Counted from the stretch's first letter, positions 1-8,844 are shown. The stretch: 64,000 nt of DNA from Verrucomicrobiaceae bacterium (GCA_024232965.1 JACKQF010000008.1:62001-126000); one strand, 5' to 3'. Numbers and translations: made by a program. The notes: generated by a model from the letters alone, not told the origin.

Positions 1-510
1 GAAGCGGTCATAGGGCTTGTCAGCGTTCAGCGAATCAATCACGTAATCGCGATATTGGAAGGCATGCGTAAAGGGTGCATTCCACAAGCGCCCGACGGAA
101 TCAGCATAACGGACGACGTCCAACCAATGCCTCGCCCAGCGTTCGCCAAAGCGAGGCGAACGCAGGAGCCGATCCACGACCGTCGCAAAAGCTTCTTCAT
201 CGTTAGATGGATCTCGCGAAAAGTCATCCATCTCCCTCTCCGTCGGGAGCAAGCCATGCAGATCAAGCGTCGCCCGACGCAGCAGTGTCTGACGACTGGC
301 GCGCGGATTGAAGCCTAAAGACTGCTGCTGGAGACCCGCCAGGACAAAGCGGTCGAGATCATCCCCCACCGACACCGCTGCCGTTGCAGCAGGCACCACG
401 GGGCGCTTCAAGGGCTGGTAGGACCAAGGGGTGATGATCTTCTCAGCAGCAGCCGTGATCGTGGACAGTCCGGCCAACCCGACAAGGGTGGCGATGGTCA
501 GTGTCTTCAT
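1..510 (-). CDS. DUF1549 (PSCyt2) domain protein, C-terminus cut by window edge
   Basis: The reading frame opens with ATG at 510 and stays open for 170 codons to the window edge, so only the N-terminal part is present. It begins with a signal peptide (MKTLTIATLVGLAG...TAAAE), so the protein is exported. The rest matches the start of the DUF1549 family: a DLDRFVLAGL-like segment, RRATLDLHGLLPTEREM near residues 77-93 (the family's RR-DLtGLPPT box), then FGERWARHWLDVVRYADS near 120-140 and a PYDRF motif at the edge. These proteins are abundant in Planctomycetes and Verrucomicrobia; their role is not settled, and they are often linked to polysaccharide breakdown. Unlike the full-length protein at 59143-62565, no CxxCH haem motif precedes the DUF1549 part. 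The gene lies 37 bases downstream of the M56 peptidase gene on the same strand and may be co-transcribed with it. Confidence 0.85.
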   Translation of the reverse strand, partial: MKTLTIATLVGLAGLSTITAAAEKIITPWSYQPLKRPVVPAATAAVSVGDDLDRFVLAGLQQQSLGFNPRASRQTLLRRATLDLHGLLPTEREMDDFSRDPSNDEEAFATVVDRLLRSPRFGERWARHWLDVVRYADSVGRLWNAPFTHAFQYRDYVIDSLNADKPYDRF

Positions 511-547
511 GGCGTTTTCGGCTTTGAGGGCTCCTGGAATCGGCTGA

Positions 548-2227
548 TTATTTGCCGAGCTCCACATTCTTCCCACCCGCTTCATGCAGGAGATCAATGA
601 GTGCCATCAAATCACTGTACTTAGTCGAGGCCTCACCTTTGATTGTGATCTCCTGATCTGGGTTCGAAGCGAAGATCGTTGATAGCCGACGCTTTACTTC
701 AGCGGGGGCGATCACCCTTCCATCACTGGCTACAACCTCGCCTGCCGCGTTCATCGTCAAGACCATCGGCACAGACGCAGATGCCGCCGGGCGGGTCCTC
801 GTCGCAGGCGCAGGTGCGGCCTCACCACCACGCGGACGCTCGGTTCCTTCACCCTCACGCATGGGGCGGTCGCCTTCTTTGCGGGCACCGTCGCCTTCGC
901 GAGCAGGGCGGTCGCCTTCTTTGCGGGCACCGTCACCTTCACGGGCAGGGCGGTCCCCCTCTTTGCGGGTCCCCTCGCCTTCGCGAGCCGCGCGGTCCCC
1001 CTCCTTCTTGCGGGTTCCTTCACCTTCGCGGTTCGCGCGGTCGCCTTCGCCTTCGCGCTTTGGACGTTCTCCGTCTCTCGCACCCTCTTTCTTCGCCCCG
1101 TCACCGTCACCGTCGCGTTTGCCTTCGGTCTTTGGGCGGTCTCCATCGCGGGCACCTTCAGCACGGGGACGGTCGCCGTCACGAGCGCGCTCTCCCTCCG
1201 CTGAGCGCCCCTCGCCTTCACGGGCGGGTCGATCTCCCTCTCGCTCCGCAGCAGTGAGGAAAGCGATTCCGAAGACGGGCAGAATGAGCCAGGCCAATAG
1301 GCGGGCTCCCGGTGCTGGGGTGGTTGCTTTTGCGATCATTTGGATGCGATGTTTCAGGTCCGTTTTGTGGCACAAGAAAGATGATAATGGGAGAGGCATT
1401 GGATCCGAAAAACGCGCCAGCAGAGTCAGCATCGCCTCCCCATATTCCTGGCGGCCAGCCACAGCAGATTGCAGTGCCGCCTCGTCGCAGATCAACTCCG
1501 TATCCGCACGCAGCCTCCGATAAACGAGCCAAGCGACAGGATTGAACCACTGACAGGCACAGACCAGGAGCCCCAGCCAATTCCAAGCGACATCCCAGCG
1601 CCGCACATGGGCCATCTCATGCGCCAACACCCCGTTGAGTTGTGCCGGTGTCAGACTCCCCGTCAATCCCGCTGGCACCAGCAGCTGAGGCCGCCAAAAA
1701 CCACGCACAGCGATCTGCCCCAACCCCGAAAGTGTCACCACCTCCGGCACCTCGCGAATCCCCATCTGCATGCCCAACTCATGCCACTGCGCCAACACCC
1801 GTGAATCATTCCTTACCCGCAGCGATCTCACCCACGAAGCGGTACGGAACACCCCCAGCATCAGCCACACCAACACCACCAAAACCCCAGCCAGCCACAC
1901 GAGAGGCAAAACCTGCGCCCAGACGATCCCAGGACTGACGCCCGGAGCCTGACTGATCGATACGGATGGGTAAGAATCTGCCGATTGCAAAAAGGGCACA
2001 GGATCCAACGCCCCTGGAGTTTCTCCCCGGTTAAGGGCGGGCAACGTAAAGAGGGCCACTGGTAATGACGGCAATGCCATGCGGAACAAGATCAATGCCC
2101 CTAGCCACCAGCGCAGCTTCGCACTCCCCGCCCGAGCCCAACTCAGCCCCATCAACAACAATGCCAGGGGCAGAGCCCAGAGCGCGTTTTCGACGGCCCA
2201 AAGTGATAGCGCCTTCAGATCGTTCAT
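548..2227 (-). CDS. M56 (BlaR1-like) metallopeptidase with C-terminal ExbD/TolR-like domain
   Basis: A 559-residue membrane protein. The N-terminal part has several hydrophobic segments (about 15-30, 40-62, 104-126) and an M56 zinc site: HEMAH at 203-207 with a downstream CDEAAL at about 248-252 that can supply the third ligand. A last membrane segment lies at 309-326. It is followed by about 150 residues of charged linker rich in REGDR and GARK, including four 14-residue repeats. The end (about 485-559) resembles the periplasmic domain of ExbD/TolR: SDGRVIAPAEVKRRL, then NPDQEITIKGEASTKYSDLM and a closing LLHEAGGKNVEL. In BlaR1/MecR1 the peptidase inactivates a BlaI/MecI repressor after an outer domain senses a signal; here the ExbD-like domain takes the sensor's place. 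The start overlaps the blaI stop as ATGA, so the two genes are translationally coupled. Function as a sensor-protease is inferred; the ligand is unknown. Confidence 0.85.
   Translation of the reverse strand: MNDLKALSLWAVENALWALPLALLLMGLSWARAGSAKLRWWLGALILFRMALPSLPVALFTLPALNRGETPGALDPVPFLQSADSYPSVSISQAPGVSPGIVWAQVLPLVWLAGVLVVLVWLMLGVFRTASWVRSLRVRNDSRVLAQWHELGMQMGIREVPEVVTLSGLGQIAVRGFWRPQLLVPAGLTGSLTPAQLNGVLAHEMAHVRRWDVAWNWLGLLVCACQWFNPVAWLVYRRLRADTELICDEAALQSAVAGRQEYGEAMLTLLARFSDPMPLPLSSFLCHKTDLKHRIQMIAKATTPAPGARLLAWLILPVFGIAFLTAAEREGDRPAREGEGRSAEGERARDGDRPRAEGARDGDRPKTEGKRDGDGDGAKKEGARDGERPKREGEGDRANREGEGTRKKEGDRAAREGEGTRKEGDRPAREGDGARKEGDRPAREGDGARKEGDRPMREGEGTERPRGGEAAPAPATRTRPAASASVPMVLTMNAAGEVVASDGRVIAPAEVKRRLSTIFASNPDQEITIKGEASTKYSDLMALIDLLHEAGGKNVELGK
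836..1003 (-). repeat. Four tandem 42-bp units inside the M56 gene linker
   Basis: Residues 409-464 of the M56 protein are four consecutive 14-residue units of the pattern EGDRPAREGDGARK (the two middle ones identical), which is a 42-bp tandem repeat in the DNA. Looser REGDR/ARDGDR repeats continue on the N-terminal side to about base 1246. Such in-frame repeats can change copy number without breaking the frame and would change only the length of the linker between the membrane and the ExbD-like domain. Confidence 0.9.
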
Positions 2228-2628
2228 TGGTTTCCAGCCTCCAGAATTTTGCGCAGTTCATCCAACTCCTTTGCGGAAAGTTTTTCCCGCTCTAAAAAGC
2301 AGGAAAGCATCGGCGCCAGCTTCCCGCCGAAAACTCGGTCCACAAAACTCCGGCTGACCTCATGCCGGCAGTCCTCTTCGGCGACGAGTGGGCGATACAA
2401 ATATTCGCGCCCCTGGCGAGTGAAGCCCAGCGCACCTTTTTTCACCAGGCGGGAAATCAGCGTCTGAATGGTCGGCGGCTTCCAACTCTGTGTTTCAAGC
2501 AAGGTTTCAATCACGTCCGCAGAAGTCGCCTCGCCCCTCGCCCAAAATTCACGCATCACCGTCCACTCGGCGTCAGAGATCCCAGGGACTGCTACAGGTT
2601 TATTGTTGGCCAATGGCGAAGACGGCAT
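2224..2628 (-). CDS. BlaI/MecI/CopY-family transcriptional repressor
   Basis: A 134-residue protein of the usual BlaI length. A winged helix fills residues 16-85: ISDAEWTVMREFW, then SADVIETLLETQSWKPPTIQTLISRLVKKGAL as helix-turn-helix, and a wing ending in YLYRPLV. The C-terminal half (HEVSRSFVDRVFGG to the end) matches the family dimerisation helices. Members of this family bind TACA/TGTA dyads as dimers and are removed by proteolysis triggered by a partner M56 membrane protease, which is encoded immediately downstream with a 4-base overlap. Two such dyads lie just upstream of this gene, so the operon is probably autorepressed. No beta-lactamase gene is nearby; the only adjacent target in the window is the DUF1549 gene. 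Confidence 0.92.
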   Translation of the reverse strand: MPSSPLANNKPVAVPGISDAEWTVMREFWARGEATSADVIETLLETQSWKPPTIQTLISRLVKKGALGFTRQGREYLYRPLVAEEDCRHEVSRSFVDRVFGGKLAPMLSCFLEREKLSAKELDELRKILEAGNQ

Positions 2629-2633
2629 GATTT

Positions 2634-2668
2634 TACAAATGTAATTTCACCATTGAACTACATTTGTA
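2634..2668 (-). promoter_or_regulatory. Pair of BlaI-type operators upstream of blaI
   Basis: Two copies of the BlaI/MecI dyad TACA-NN-TGTA occur: TACAAATGTA at 2634-2643 and TACATTTGTA at 2659-2668. Their centres are 25 bp apart. The nearer one ends 6 bases from the blaI start codon at 2628, so a bound repressor would cover the promoter and ribosome entry region. The match to the family operator is seen directly; repression of this operon is inferred. Confidence 0.85.
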
Positions 2669-2732
2669 ATTTTCGTCAAGCCTATTTTTCACCACCCACG
2701 TCGCACCCTCTGCCAGGGAGCCCAGGGGGAGG

Positions 2733-3926
2733 TTAGGACACCGCCGCCCGCGCCTTATTTGCAGCCCTGATTTCCTCAAGCGCTTCACTCAGGAGTTCAG
2801 ACTGCCACTCGAGGAGAAACTCCTCCGTCGCAGCACCAGCCGCCACCACCTGCTCCAGCGTGGCACGTGATCCCAGTAGAGATGACTCGATGTTGAGACC
2901 TGCCGCAATTTTGTCGCGGTGCGCACAAAGCTTGTCCACTTGGTCGCGTTCCACATCGGTGAATCGACCGCGTTGTTTTTTGATACGGACCGGAAAAGTA
3001 GTCGGATCACCGTTGACCACATCCTCGACGATCTGGATGAACTCACGCTTCCAACGCGGGCGCCAGCCGGCTGGCGGAGACACCGGGCCACCTGCCTCAA
3101 ACTGCTCTGCATAGGCAAGCATCTGTTTGTTAGACATCACCCGGAAGCAAGGCAGATCCTTCTCATCTGCGACACCTTCACGCCACTTCCAGGCCGCCTG
3201 GAGCAGCGCCAGCCCTTTCGGATGCAAGCGTCCAGATCCTTGGACTCGCCATGGATCTTCGCGGGGCTCATTGAGCCGATCATTGACATCCTGCTGAAGG
3301 TCAGCGCAACTCGTCAGAAACCAGTGCTCGCGATTCTGTTCCTTCAATGACTTCACAAAGCGATCCGCTAAAGGCAAAAGATACCGCACGTCATCGACCG
3401 CATAAGCCAACATCACTGGCGTAAGTGGTCGGCGACTCCAATCCGCCTTTTGGGAGGCTTTGGACAGCTCTGGCCCGAAGAATTCCTTAACCAATGCAGC
3501 CAATCCAAATTGACGCTGCCCCAGCAAACGCGCTGCGATTTGCGTGTCGCGCACTTGACGAGGCTTCCAGCCATAGGTGCGCAGTAGCATCGTCAAATCA
3601 TAGTCTGCACCGTGGAACCAGACCTCGCAGCGGTCTAGCAACTCCAAGAGGCAGGAAACGTCCTGAATCGCCAAAGGATCTACGAGCGCAAATCGCCCTG
3701 CAATCGCTACCTGAAGCAGGCAGAGCTTCTCGCGAAAATGATGGAGGCTGTCCGCCTCTGTGTCGAGGCAGCAACGATAGTCGCCGCATCGGTCGAGAGC
3801 AGCACTGCTTTCGGCCACCCACGCCTGTAGGTCATCGAGCGTATCGATGAACACGTAGTCCTTCTTTTCGGCCGGTGCTGCACCAGGGACAAGTGGGTCA
3901 GAGGCCACGTCCTTGTCAGCACTCAT
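2733..3926 (-). CDS. rnd: Ribonuclease D
   Basis: A 397-residue DEDD-family 3'-5' exoribonuclease. Exo I is CLDTEADSLH (Asp55, Glu57), Exo II is in WFHGADYDLTML (near 103-113), and Exo III is MLAYAVDDVRYLLPL (Tyr175, Asp179), making it the DEDDy type typical of RNase D. The C-terminal part from about residue 225 (WRVQGSGRLHPKGLALLQAAWKWRE, written here in part) fits the HRDC region that binds RNA. RNase D trims tRNA 3' ends and other small stable RNAs in the cytoplasm. Its start overlaps the rho stop by 4 bases (ATGA), so rho and rnd are coupled in one transcript. Confidence 0.93.
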   Translation of the reverse strand: MSADKDVASDPLVPGAAPAEKKDYVFIDTLDDLQAWVAESSAALDRCGDYRCCLDTEADSLHHFREKLCLLQVAIAGRFALVDPLAIQDVSCLLELLDRCEVWFHGADYDLTMLLRTYGWKPRQVRDTQIAARLLGQRQFGLAALVKEFFGPELSKASQKADWSRRPLTPVMLAYAVDDVRYLLPLADRFVKSLKEQNREHWFLTSCADLQQDVNDRLNEPREDPWRVQGSGRLHPKGLALLQAAWKWREGVADEKDLPCFRVMSNKQMLAYAEQFEAGGPVSPPAGWRPRWKREFIQIVEDVVNGDPTTFPVRIKKQRGRFTDVERDQVDKLCAHRDKIAAGLNIESSLLGSRATLEQVVAAGAATEEFLLEWQSELLSEALEEIRAANKARAAVS

Positions 3927-5473
3927 TTCAGTCCAGTCAGCAAAAGTTGAGCATTGTTGGCGGAACGCCCGATATTACGGATCAACATCTCCAAAGCCTC
4001 TACAGCAGGAACCTGGGCCAATTGTTTGCGGACCATCGCCACGCGCCGAAACTCATCTGGATGGTAAAGGAGATCATCGCGGCGAGTGCCCGATTTCAGC
4101 ACATGAATTGCCGGATAGATACGGCGCTCTGCAATCTCGCGCTCAAGCGTCACCTCCATGTTTCCGGTGCCTTTGAATTCCTCAAAAATAAGTTCATCCA
4201 TGCGGCTCTCGGTCTCAATCAATGCAGTCGCGATGATTGTCAGACTGCCACCCTCTTCCACATTACGGGCAGCACCAAAGAACTTCTTGGGTTTGGCCAT
4301 CGCCTTGGCATCCATACCGCCAGACATGATGCGACCTTTGCCGCCAGTCATCGAATTGTAGCCACGCGCAAGCCGGGTAATGCTGTCCAAAAGGATCACC
4401 ACATCCTTGCCAAGCTCCACCAAACGGCGGGCACGCTCGCTGACGAGTTCCGCCACCTGCGTGTGACGCTTGGGACTCTCATCAAAGGTGGAACTGAAAA
4501 TCTCACAACCCGTGACACTCTCTTCAAAATCCGTTACCTCTTCTGGACGCTCGTCAAGAAGCAGTATGATGAGGTGCACCTCCTTGTGGTTCAGGGTGAT
4601 GGACCGCGCAATGTCCTTGAGCACCATCGTCTTACCCGACCTTGGAGACGCACAGATTAGACCACGCTGCCCTTTGCCCAGCGGAGCAATGAGGTCAATG
4701 ACACGTGAAGTGACCGTTGGCTCTTTGTGAGTTTCCAGAATAATCCGGCTGGTCGGAAAGGTCGCTGTCAGCTTGTCAAAATGCTCCGGTGGCTCCCAGG
4801 AATCGATCGCGATTTCCTCAACAGAAATAATGCGATCAATGGCCAGATACTTATCCTTGTCTCTGGGGGCTTTTGCATACCCTTTCACACGTTGGCCACT
4901 GCGTAGCTGAAATTTACGCACAAGAAACAGAGGCACAAAGATGTCCTCAGGCAGCGGTGCAAAGCTGTATTTCGGGTAGCGGATCAGCCCATAGTTCTCC
5001 GAGCCGATCTCAAGAATACCGTCCACGACCAAGCGGGTTCGGTTTTCCCCGAGCCAAGACATCAGATCATAAATCATCTGGTGCTTTGTACGGCTCGCAT
5101 TGGTTTTCCATCCCACCTTATCGGCAAGCTCTTGCAACTCCGCCAGCGATGAAGACTGGAGATCATTCACACTGATTTCCTCTGGGAAACCAGGAGGTGG
5201 ACCAGGAGGTGGCGGCGGCGTCTTCTTTTCCTCAGTGCCATTCTCTGGAGCCGGGATGTCAGCAGTAGTCTCTGTGGCGGGGCTGCTCACCGGTCCAGTC
5301 TCAACAGCCGGAGGCTGATCAGACGTTTCGGCACCAGCAGGAACAGCATGAGCGTCCTCTGAGTCAGAAGCCACGGTAGGCACTTCAGTTGGTAAAGTTG
5401 CGGCCACACTTTCATCGGTGCTGGCCTTTGGGGTTTCCAAATCTGTCATCGTTCTTGTATCAATATCATTCAC
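3923..5473 (-). CDS. rho: Transcription termination factor Rho
   Basis: A 516-residue hexameric RNA-dependent ATPase. The core is intact: Rho N-terminal domain (LAELQELADKVG, about 110-145), RNA-binding cold-shock-like domain (VVDGILEIGSENYGLIR, 149-165), Walker A ASPRSGKT (275-282), Walker B VVILLDSITRLARGYN, the Q-loop region VTGGKGRIMSGGMDAKA (cut short here) and a C-terminal region ending NAQLLLTGLK. The P-loop differs from the usual APPKAGKT. About 100 extra residues precede the core; they are acidic and Pro/Ala/Thr-rich and end in a run of prolines, as in Rho proteins of several non-proteobacterial phyla. The gene sits between coaE (8-base overlap) and rnd (4-base overlap). Confidence 0.97.
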   Translation of the reverse strand: MNDIDTRTMTDLETPKASTDESVAATLPTEVPTVASDSEDAHAVPAGAETSDQPPAVETGPVSSPATETTADIPAPENGTEEKKTPPPPPGPPPGFPEEISVNDLQSSSLAELQELADKVGWKTNASRTKHQMIYDLMSWLGENRTRLVVDGILEIGSENYGLIRYPKYSFAPLPEDIFVPLFLVRKFQLRSGQRVKGYAKAPRDKDKYLAIDRIISVEEIAIDSWEPPEHFDKLTATFPTSRIILETHKEPTVTSRVIDLIAPLGKGQRGLICASPRSGKTMVLKDIARSITLNHKEVHLIILLLDERPEEVTDFEESVTGCEIFSSTFDESPKRHTQVAELVSERARRLVELGKDVVILLDSITRLARGYNSMTGGKGRIMSGGMDAKAMAKPKKFFGAARNVEEGGSLTIIATALIETESRMDELIFEEFKGTGNMEVTLEREIAERRIYPAIHVLKSGTRRDDLLYHPDEFRRVAMVRKQLAQVPAVEALEMLIRNIGRSANNAQLLLTGLK

Positions 5474-6068
5474 GGTTCTGCTGGTTAGCCAGCAGCAACA
5501 CTTGGTCTTCTAGCGCATTGCGTTCTCCATCGTTCCAGAGAACCACATCGGCTTTGTCGATCTTTACTTCCACCGGCCACTGTGTGGCCAGCATCTGCTC
5601 GCAGGTAGCGTCGTCAAGACGACGCCGTTCCTTCATTCTCCGCTTCTGCAACTCCCTGCTGCATGCGACGGTGATGACCAGGTCTGCTGGAACCGACTCG
5701 CCAATCTCATAGTAGAGCGGCACTTCCGCAACAAAAAGATTCCGCCCAGTACCTGCTGCGGCCAAAGCCGATCTTTCCAAATTTCCCAAGACCAAAGGAT
5801 GGAGAATTGACTCCAATGCCAATCGCTTCTCCTCCGATTCAAACACCACTGCGCGCAGGGCATCCCGATTCACGGCAATCCCATTGGCTGCTAAGACGCC
5901 CGCCCCGAAAGTCTTCCCAATCTGGGCACCCACCTCCGGCTTGTCCAACAATTCGTGAACGGCGGCATCGCATGAAAACATAGCAGCCTCAGGCACATAA
6001 TGCCGGAGGAGTTCAGTCACACTGCTTTTTCCACAGGCGAGCCCACCTGTTATTACCCAACGTCTCAT
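5466..6068 (-). CDS. coaE: Dephospho-CoA kinase
   Basis: About 200 residues, the usual CoaE length. It phosphorylates the 3' hydroxyl of dephospho-CoA with ATP, the last step of coenzyme A synthesis. The P-loop GGLACGKSS lies at residues 8-16, followed by SCDAAVHELLD, the family's DaD-like substrate motif, and VEVPLYYEIG in the middle. The frame is open further upstream (to 6305), but the upstream part crosses the terminator hairpin and shows no similarity to CoaE, so the ATG at 6068 (MRRWVITGG) is chosen. It overlaps the rho start by 8 bases and heads the coaE-rho-rnd operon. Confidence 0.93.
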   Translation of the reverse strand: MRRWVITGGLACGKSSVTELLRHYVPEAAMFSCDAAVHELLDKPEVGAQIGKTFGAGVLAANGIAVNRDALRAVVFESEEKRLALESILHPLVLGNLERSALAAAGTGRNLFVAEVPLYYEIGESVPADLVITVACSRELQKRRMKERRRLDDATCEQMLATQWPVEVKIDKADVVLWNDGERNALEDQVLLLANQQNRE

Positions 6069-6160
6069 GATGGAAATACGGCACTTCACCGCTCCTGACC
6101 TTCCCAAGCATGGGAGAGGGATCAACCAAAAAGAGAAAGAAGCCAGCCCCAACCAAACAC

Positions 6161-6193
6161 AAAAAACGCGCCTGGGAGTACCAGGCGCGTTTT
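6161..6193 (-). terminator. Rho-independent terminator after the pilus cluster
   Basis: Perfect 10-bp stem ACGCGCCTGG (6166-6175) / CCAGGCGCGT (6181-6190) with a 5-base loop, followed on the minus strand by a run of five T. It lies 27 bases past the secretin stop and ahead of coaE, so it separates the pilus transcript from the coaE-rho-rnd operon. Confidence 0.9.
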
Positions 6194-6219
6194 GAAAACA
6201 AACGGTGAAACCGTCCAGA

Positions 6220-8742
6220 TTACTGCATTGGAGGCAGCAACGGATTTGGACCTTCGCCCACGGCACCACCAGTAGCGGCTGGAGCAGCATTGTTACCAAT
6301 ACCACCAGGAGGATGGATACGCTGACCGGATGGATCGATGAGGTAAGCAGTAACGAACACCATCAAGTTGCGCTTGAAGTGGTCCTCAGCCTTCTGCTGG
6401 AAGAGGCGACCAAGGATTGGGATATCACCAAGAAGCGGCACCTTGTCTTCAACGTCCTGCACGTCCTCACGAATCAGACCACCCATTGCAACTGTCTGAC
6501 CATCCCAAATCGTGACCGAAGTCTGAACCTTGCGGGAGGAGAAGATTGGCTGCTGAATCTTGTTCTCAGTGAGAACGACCGCCTGCGGATTACCAAGAGC
6601 ATCCGTGCCGGTGGTTTGGATCGGACTACCGTAGTTGATGAAACCTTCGAACTCCGTCACTTCAGGAGCCAGATTCAAATCGATTGAGTTACCGTCTGCA
6701 CCCACAACTGGATCAACTTCCATACGAACCCCAACAGGGCGCATTTCAAACGCCGTTGGTGTGGTTGGAGTCACAGGGAAAGCACCACCTGTCGTTCCAC
6801 CACCAATACCAGCGGTTGTACCTGTACCAAGGGAACCGAACTGCTGGGGAATTTCTGGTGGATCGAACTCCGTTGGATAGATGAACTCGCGAACCACTTC
6901 AACCGTAGCACGCTGACCACTCTTGGTGGTAACGCTTGGGGCACTCATCAAATCAACACCCTTCTTCTGGTTCAGCGCACGAATCACGACCTGGAACTGA
7001 GGATCGGAGAACACGCCAGCGATCGCGGCAATACCAGGTGAGACCGATGAGATTGCTGCGGAGGTTGAAAGAAGGCCGTCGATCGAGTCGCTAGCGATAG
7101 CATTGCTACCAAAACGAAGACCACGGCTCAAAGGATTCTGACCGAATGGGATCGTGGCAGCACCAGGATAACCCATCGGGAAGTCGTTCGAATCAAGAGG
7201 ACCGGCGGAAGAATTGCCTTCGGTGCCGCCGGAACCAAAGATACTATTACTTCCTGGGACATTGAAGCCGCCAACCAACCAATCGAAGCCGAGTTCTTCG
7301 GTATTCTTTTGGGTCACCTCAACGAACTTGGCAGTGATGAAGATCTGCTTCGGAACATTGTTCTGGATAGACTCTACATAAGCTTCAACGAGGTCAATGT
7401 TGGGCTGTGTGTTCTTGACAATCAGCTGGGAATTCACTGGATTGAAGACAGCGGTGGAGCCTTCCGGGAACTGAATTCCCTGGGCTTTCAGAATCTCGAG
7501 AGCCGACGGACGCTTGATCAAGGTCGTGGCACCAGTCGTCGCACCGCCGGTTGCAAAGGGATCGGCAGGAGCAGCCGCTGCAGGCGCAGCGTCGGCTGGC
7601 ACACCTTGTGTCAGGAAGTCTGGTGGAACGCGATAGATGCGCTGAACCATCTCTGTGTTTGTTTCAGAAATAGGCACCACGAGCACAGCATATGCTTCAA
7701 CCTTGTATTTCATTCCAGCAAGCTCCGTGATGTAACGTAGAGCTTCCTTCATCGGCACATCCTTCAAATCGAGGCTAATTTGTGCCGTGCTTGGCGTATC
7801 ACCAGCCTTGAAGATGATATTGACACCCTTCTTCGCCGGATCTGACTCCTGGAGGTCAAGATCACGACTCTTCAGACGCAGGAACTCGATAGCTTCCTCG
7901 ACCGAAGCACCAGTGAACTGCACCAGAGGGAAGATGATCCGATCCATCTTGGCGCTAATCTCTGCGGATGCACTACGGGTGGTCGAAACCTCTTGAACTG
8001 AAACAAAAGCAGAAACCGGAACTTGATCTTCCCAGGCTTTATTGACGTCATTCAACATCTTCGCGCGGGTGTGATCACGTGCCGACTCAAAGTAAACTCG
8101 ACGCTTTTCCTCAGCAACTTCCATCCCACGGCGCGCAGCGACGCTGTATGGGTCTTTGCGCAGTGCATCGCGGAAGGTTTCAGCAGCAGCGTCGTAGAGA
8201 CCAAGGTCAACTTGGCTGTTAGCCAACTCCAGCAAACGCTGAACTTCCTGCACATTGGCGACATGCTCTGGCGTCAAACCACGCGGCCAGCGATCCGGGT
8301 CGTCAAGTTCCTTCTGGAATTTCAGTGCTCCTTTGTGCCCTGGGACGTCTTCAAGGGCAGCATCCAGCAATTGATGGGCTTCCTTGTAGCGACCGTTCTT
8401 CGCCCGCTCTCTAGCGAGGGCCACACTGCAATCAGCGAATTTGGCCTTAGCCATGTCTGCTTGTGCTTGAACAAGCGGAGCATTTGGCAATGCGTTCTTG
8501 GCGGCAGTATACTCGCTGAGGGCGGCCTCATAGTCGCCTTCTGCATAGGCTTTGTCACCACGCTCGATGGACATTGCGGCGTCAGCAGCACGAGCCATAC
8601 GGCGGGCAATTTCGCGCTCGGCGATACCGCCCAAGCCTCCCGCTCCATCCCCAGCAATGGCGGACGACGAGACAACCGGAGCCACCGCAGCAGCGATGGC
8701 AATCCAACGATATTTGAACAGAGATCGGGAGGGACGGATCAT
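6220..8742 (-). CDS. Type IV pilus-like outer-membrane secretin (Amuc_1098 family)
   Basis: An 840-residue secretin starting with a signal peptide (about 1-30). Residues 40-200 form TPR-like helices (RGDKAYAEGDYEAALSEY, VDLGLYDAAAETFRDALRKD). Next comes an STN-like and N-domain region (ISLDLKDVPMKEALRYITELAG; FNPVNSQLIVKNTQPNIDLV), then the secretin core with IFITAKFVEVTQKN, SAPSVTTKSGQRA and the hallmark MGGLIREDVQDVEDKVPLLG near residues 755-775. Secretins form the ring pore through which a pilus or secreted substrate crosses the outer membrane. The N-terminal TPR module replaces the AMIN domains of classical PilQ and, with the neighbours, points to the Akkermansia Amuc_1098 family. It is the last gene of the five-gene cluster and is followed by a terminator. 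Confidence 0.92.
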   Translation of the reverse strand: MIRPSRSLFKYRWIAIAAAVAPVVSSSAIAGDGAGGLGGIAEREIARRMARAADAAMSIERGDKAYAEGDYEAALSEYTAAKNALPNAPLVQAQADMAKAKFADCSVALARERAKNGRYKEAHQLLDAALEDVPGHKGALKFQKELDDPDRWPRGLTPEHVANVQEVQRLLELANSQVDLGLYDAAAETFRDALRKDPYSVAARRGMEVAEEKRRVYFESARDHTRAKMLNDVNKAWEDQVPVSAFVSVQEVSTTRSASAEISAKMDRIIFPLVQFTGASVEEAIEFLRLKSRDLDLQESDPAKKGVNIIFKAGDTPSTAQISLDLKDVPMKEALRYITELAGMKYKVEAYAVLVVPISETNTEMVQRIYRVPPDFLTQGVPADAAPAAAAPADPFATGGATTGATTLIKRPSALEILKAQGIQFPEGSTAVFNPVNSQLIVKNTQPNIDLVEAYVESIQNNVPKQIFITAKFVEVTQKNTEELGFDWLVGGFNVPGSNSIFGSGGTEGNSSAGPLDSNDFPMGYPGAATIPFGQNPLSRGLRFGSNAIASDSIDGLLSTSAAISSVSPGIAAIAGVFSDPQFQVVIRALNQKKGVDLMSAPSVTTKSGQRATVEVVREFIYPTEFDPPEIPQQFGSLGTGTTAGIGGGTTGGAFPVTPTTPTAFEMRPVGVRMEVDPVVGADGNSIDLNLAPEVTEFEGFINYGSPIQTTGTDALGNPQAVVLTENKIQQPIFSSRKVQTSVTIWDGQTVAMGGLIREDVQDVEDKVPLLGDIPILGRLFQQKAEDHFKRNLMVFVTAYLIDPSGQRIHPPGGIGNNAAPAATGGAVGEGPNPLLPPMQ

Positions 8743-8844
8743 AGAATGAATAAAGGCGATTTTTCGCGGTAAGAGTTAGTGAATAACAGGTTTCGGACCT
8801 AGTTGGCTAGTCCTTTTTGTTTTTGAGACGCATTTTTTTGCCTT

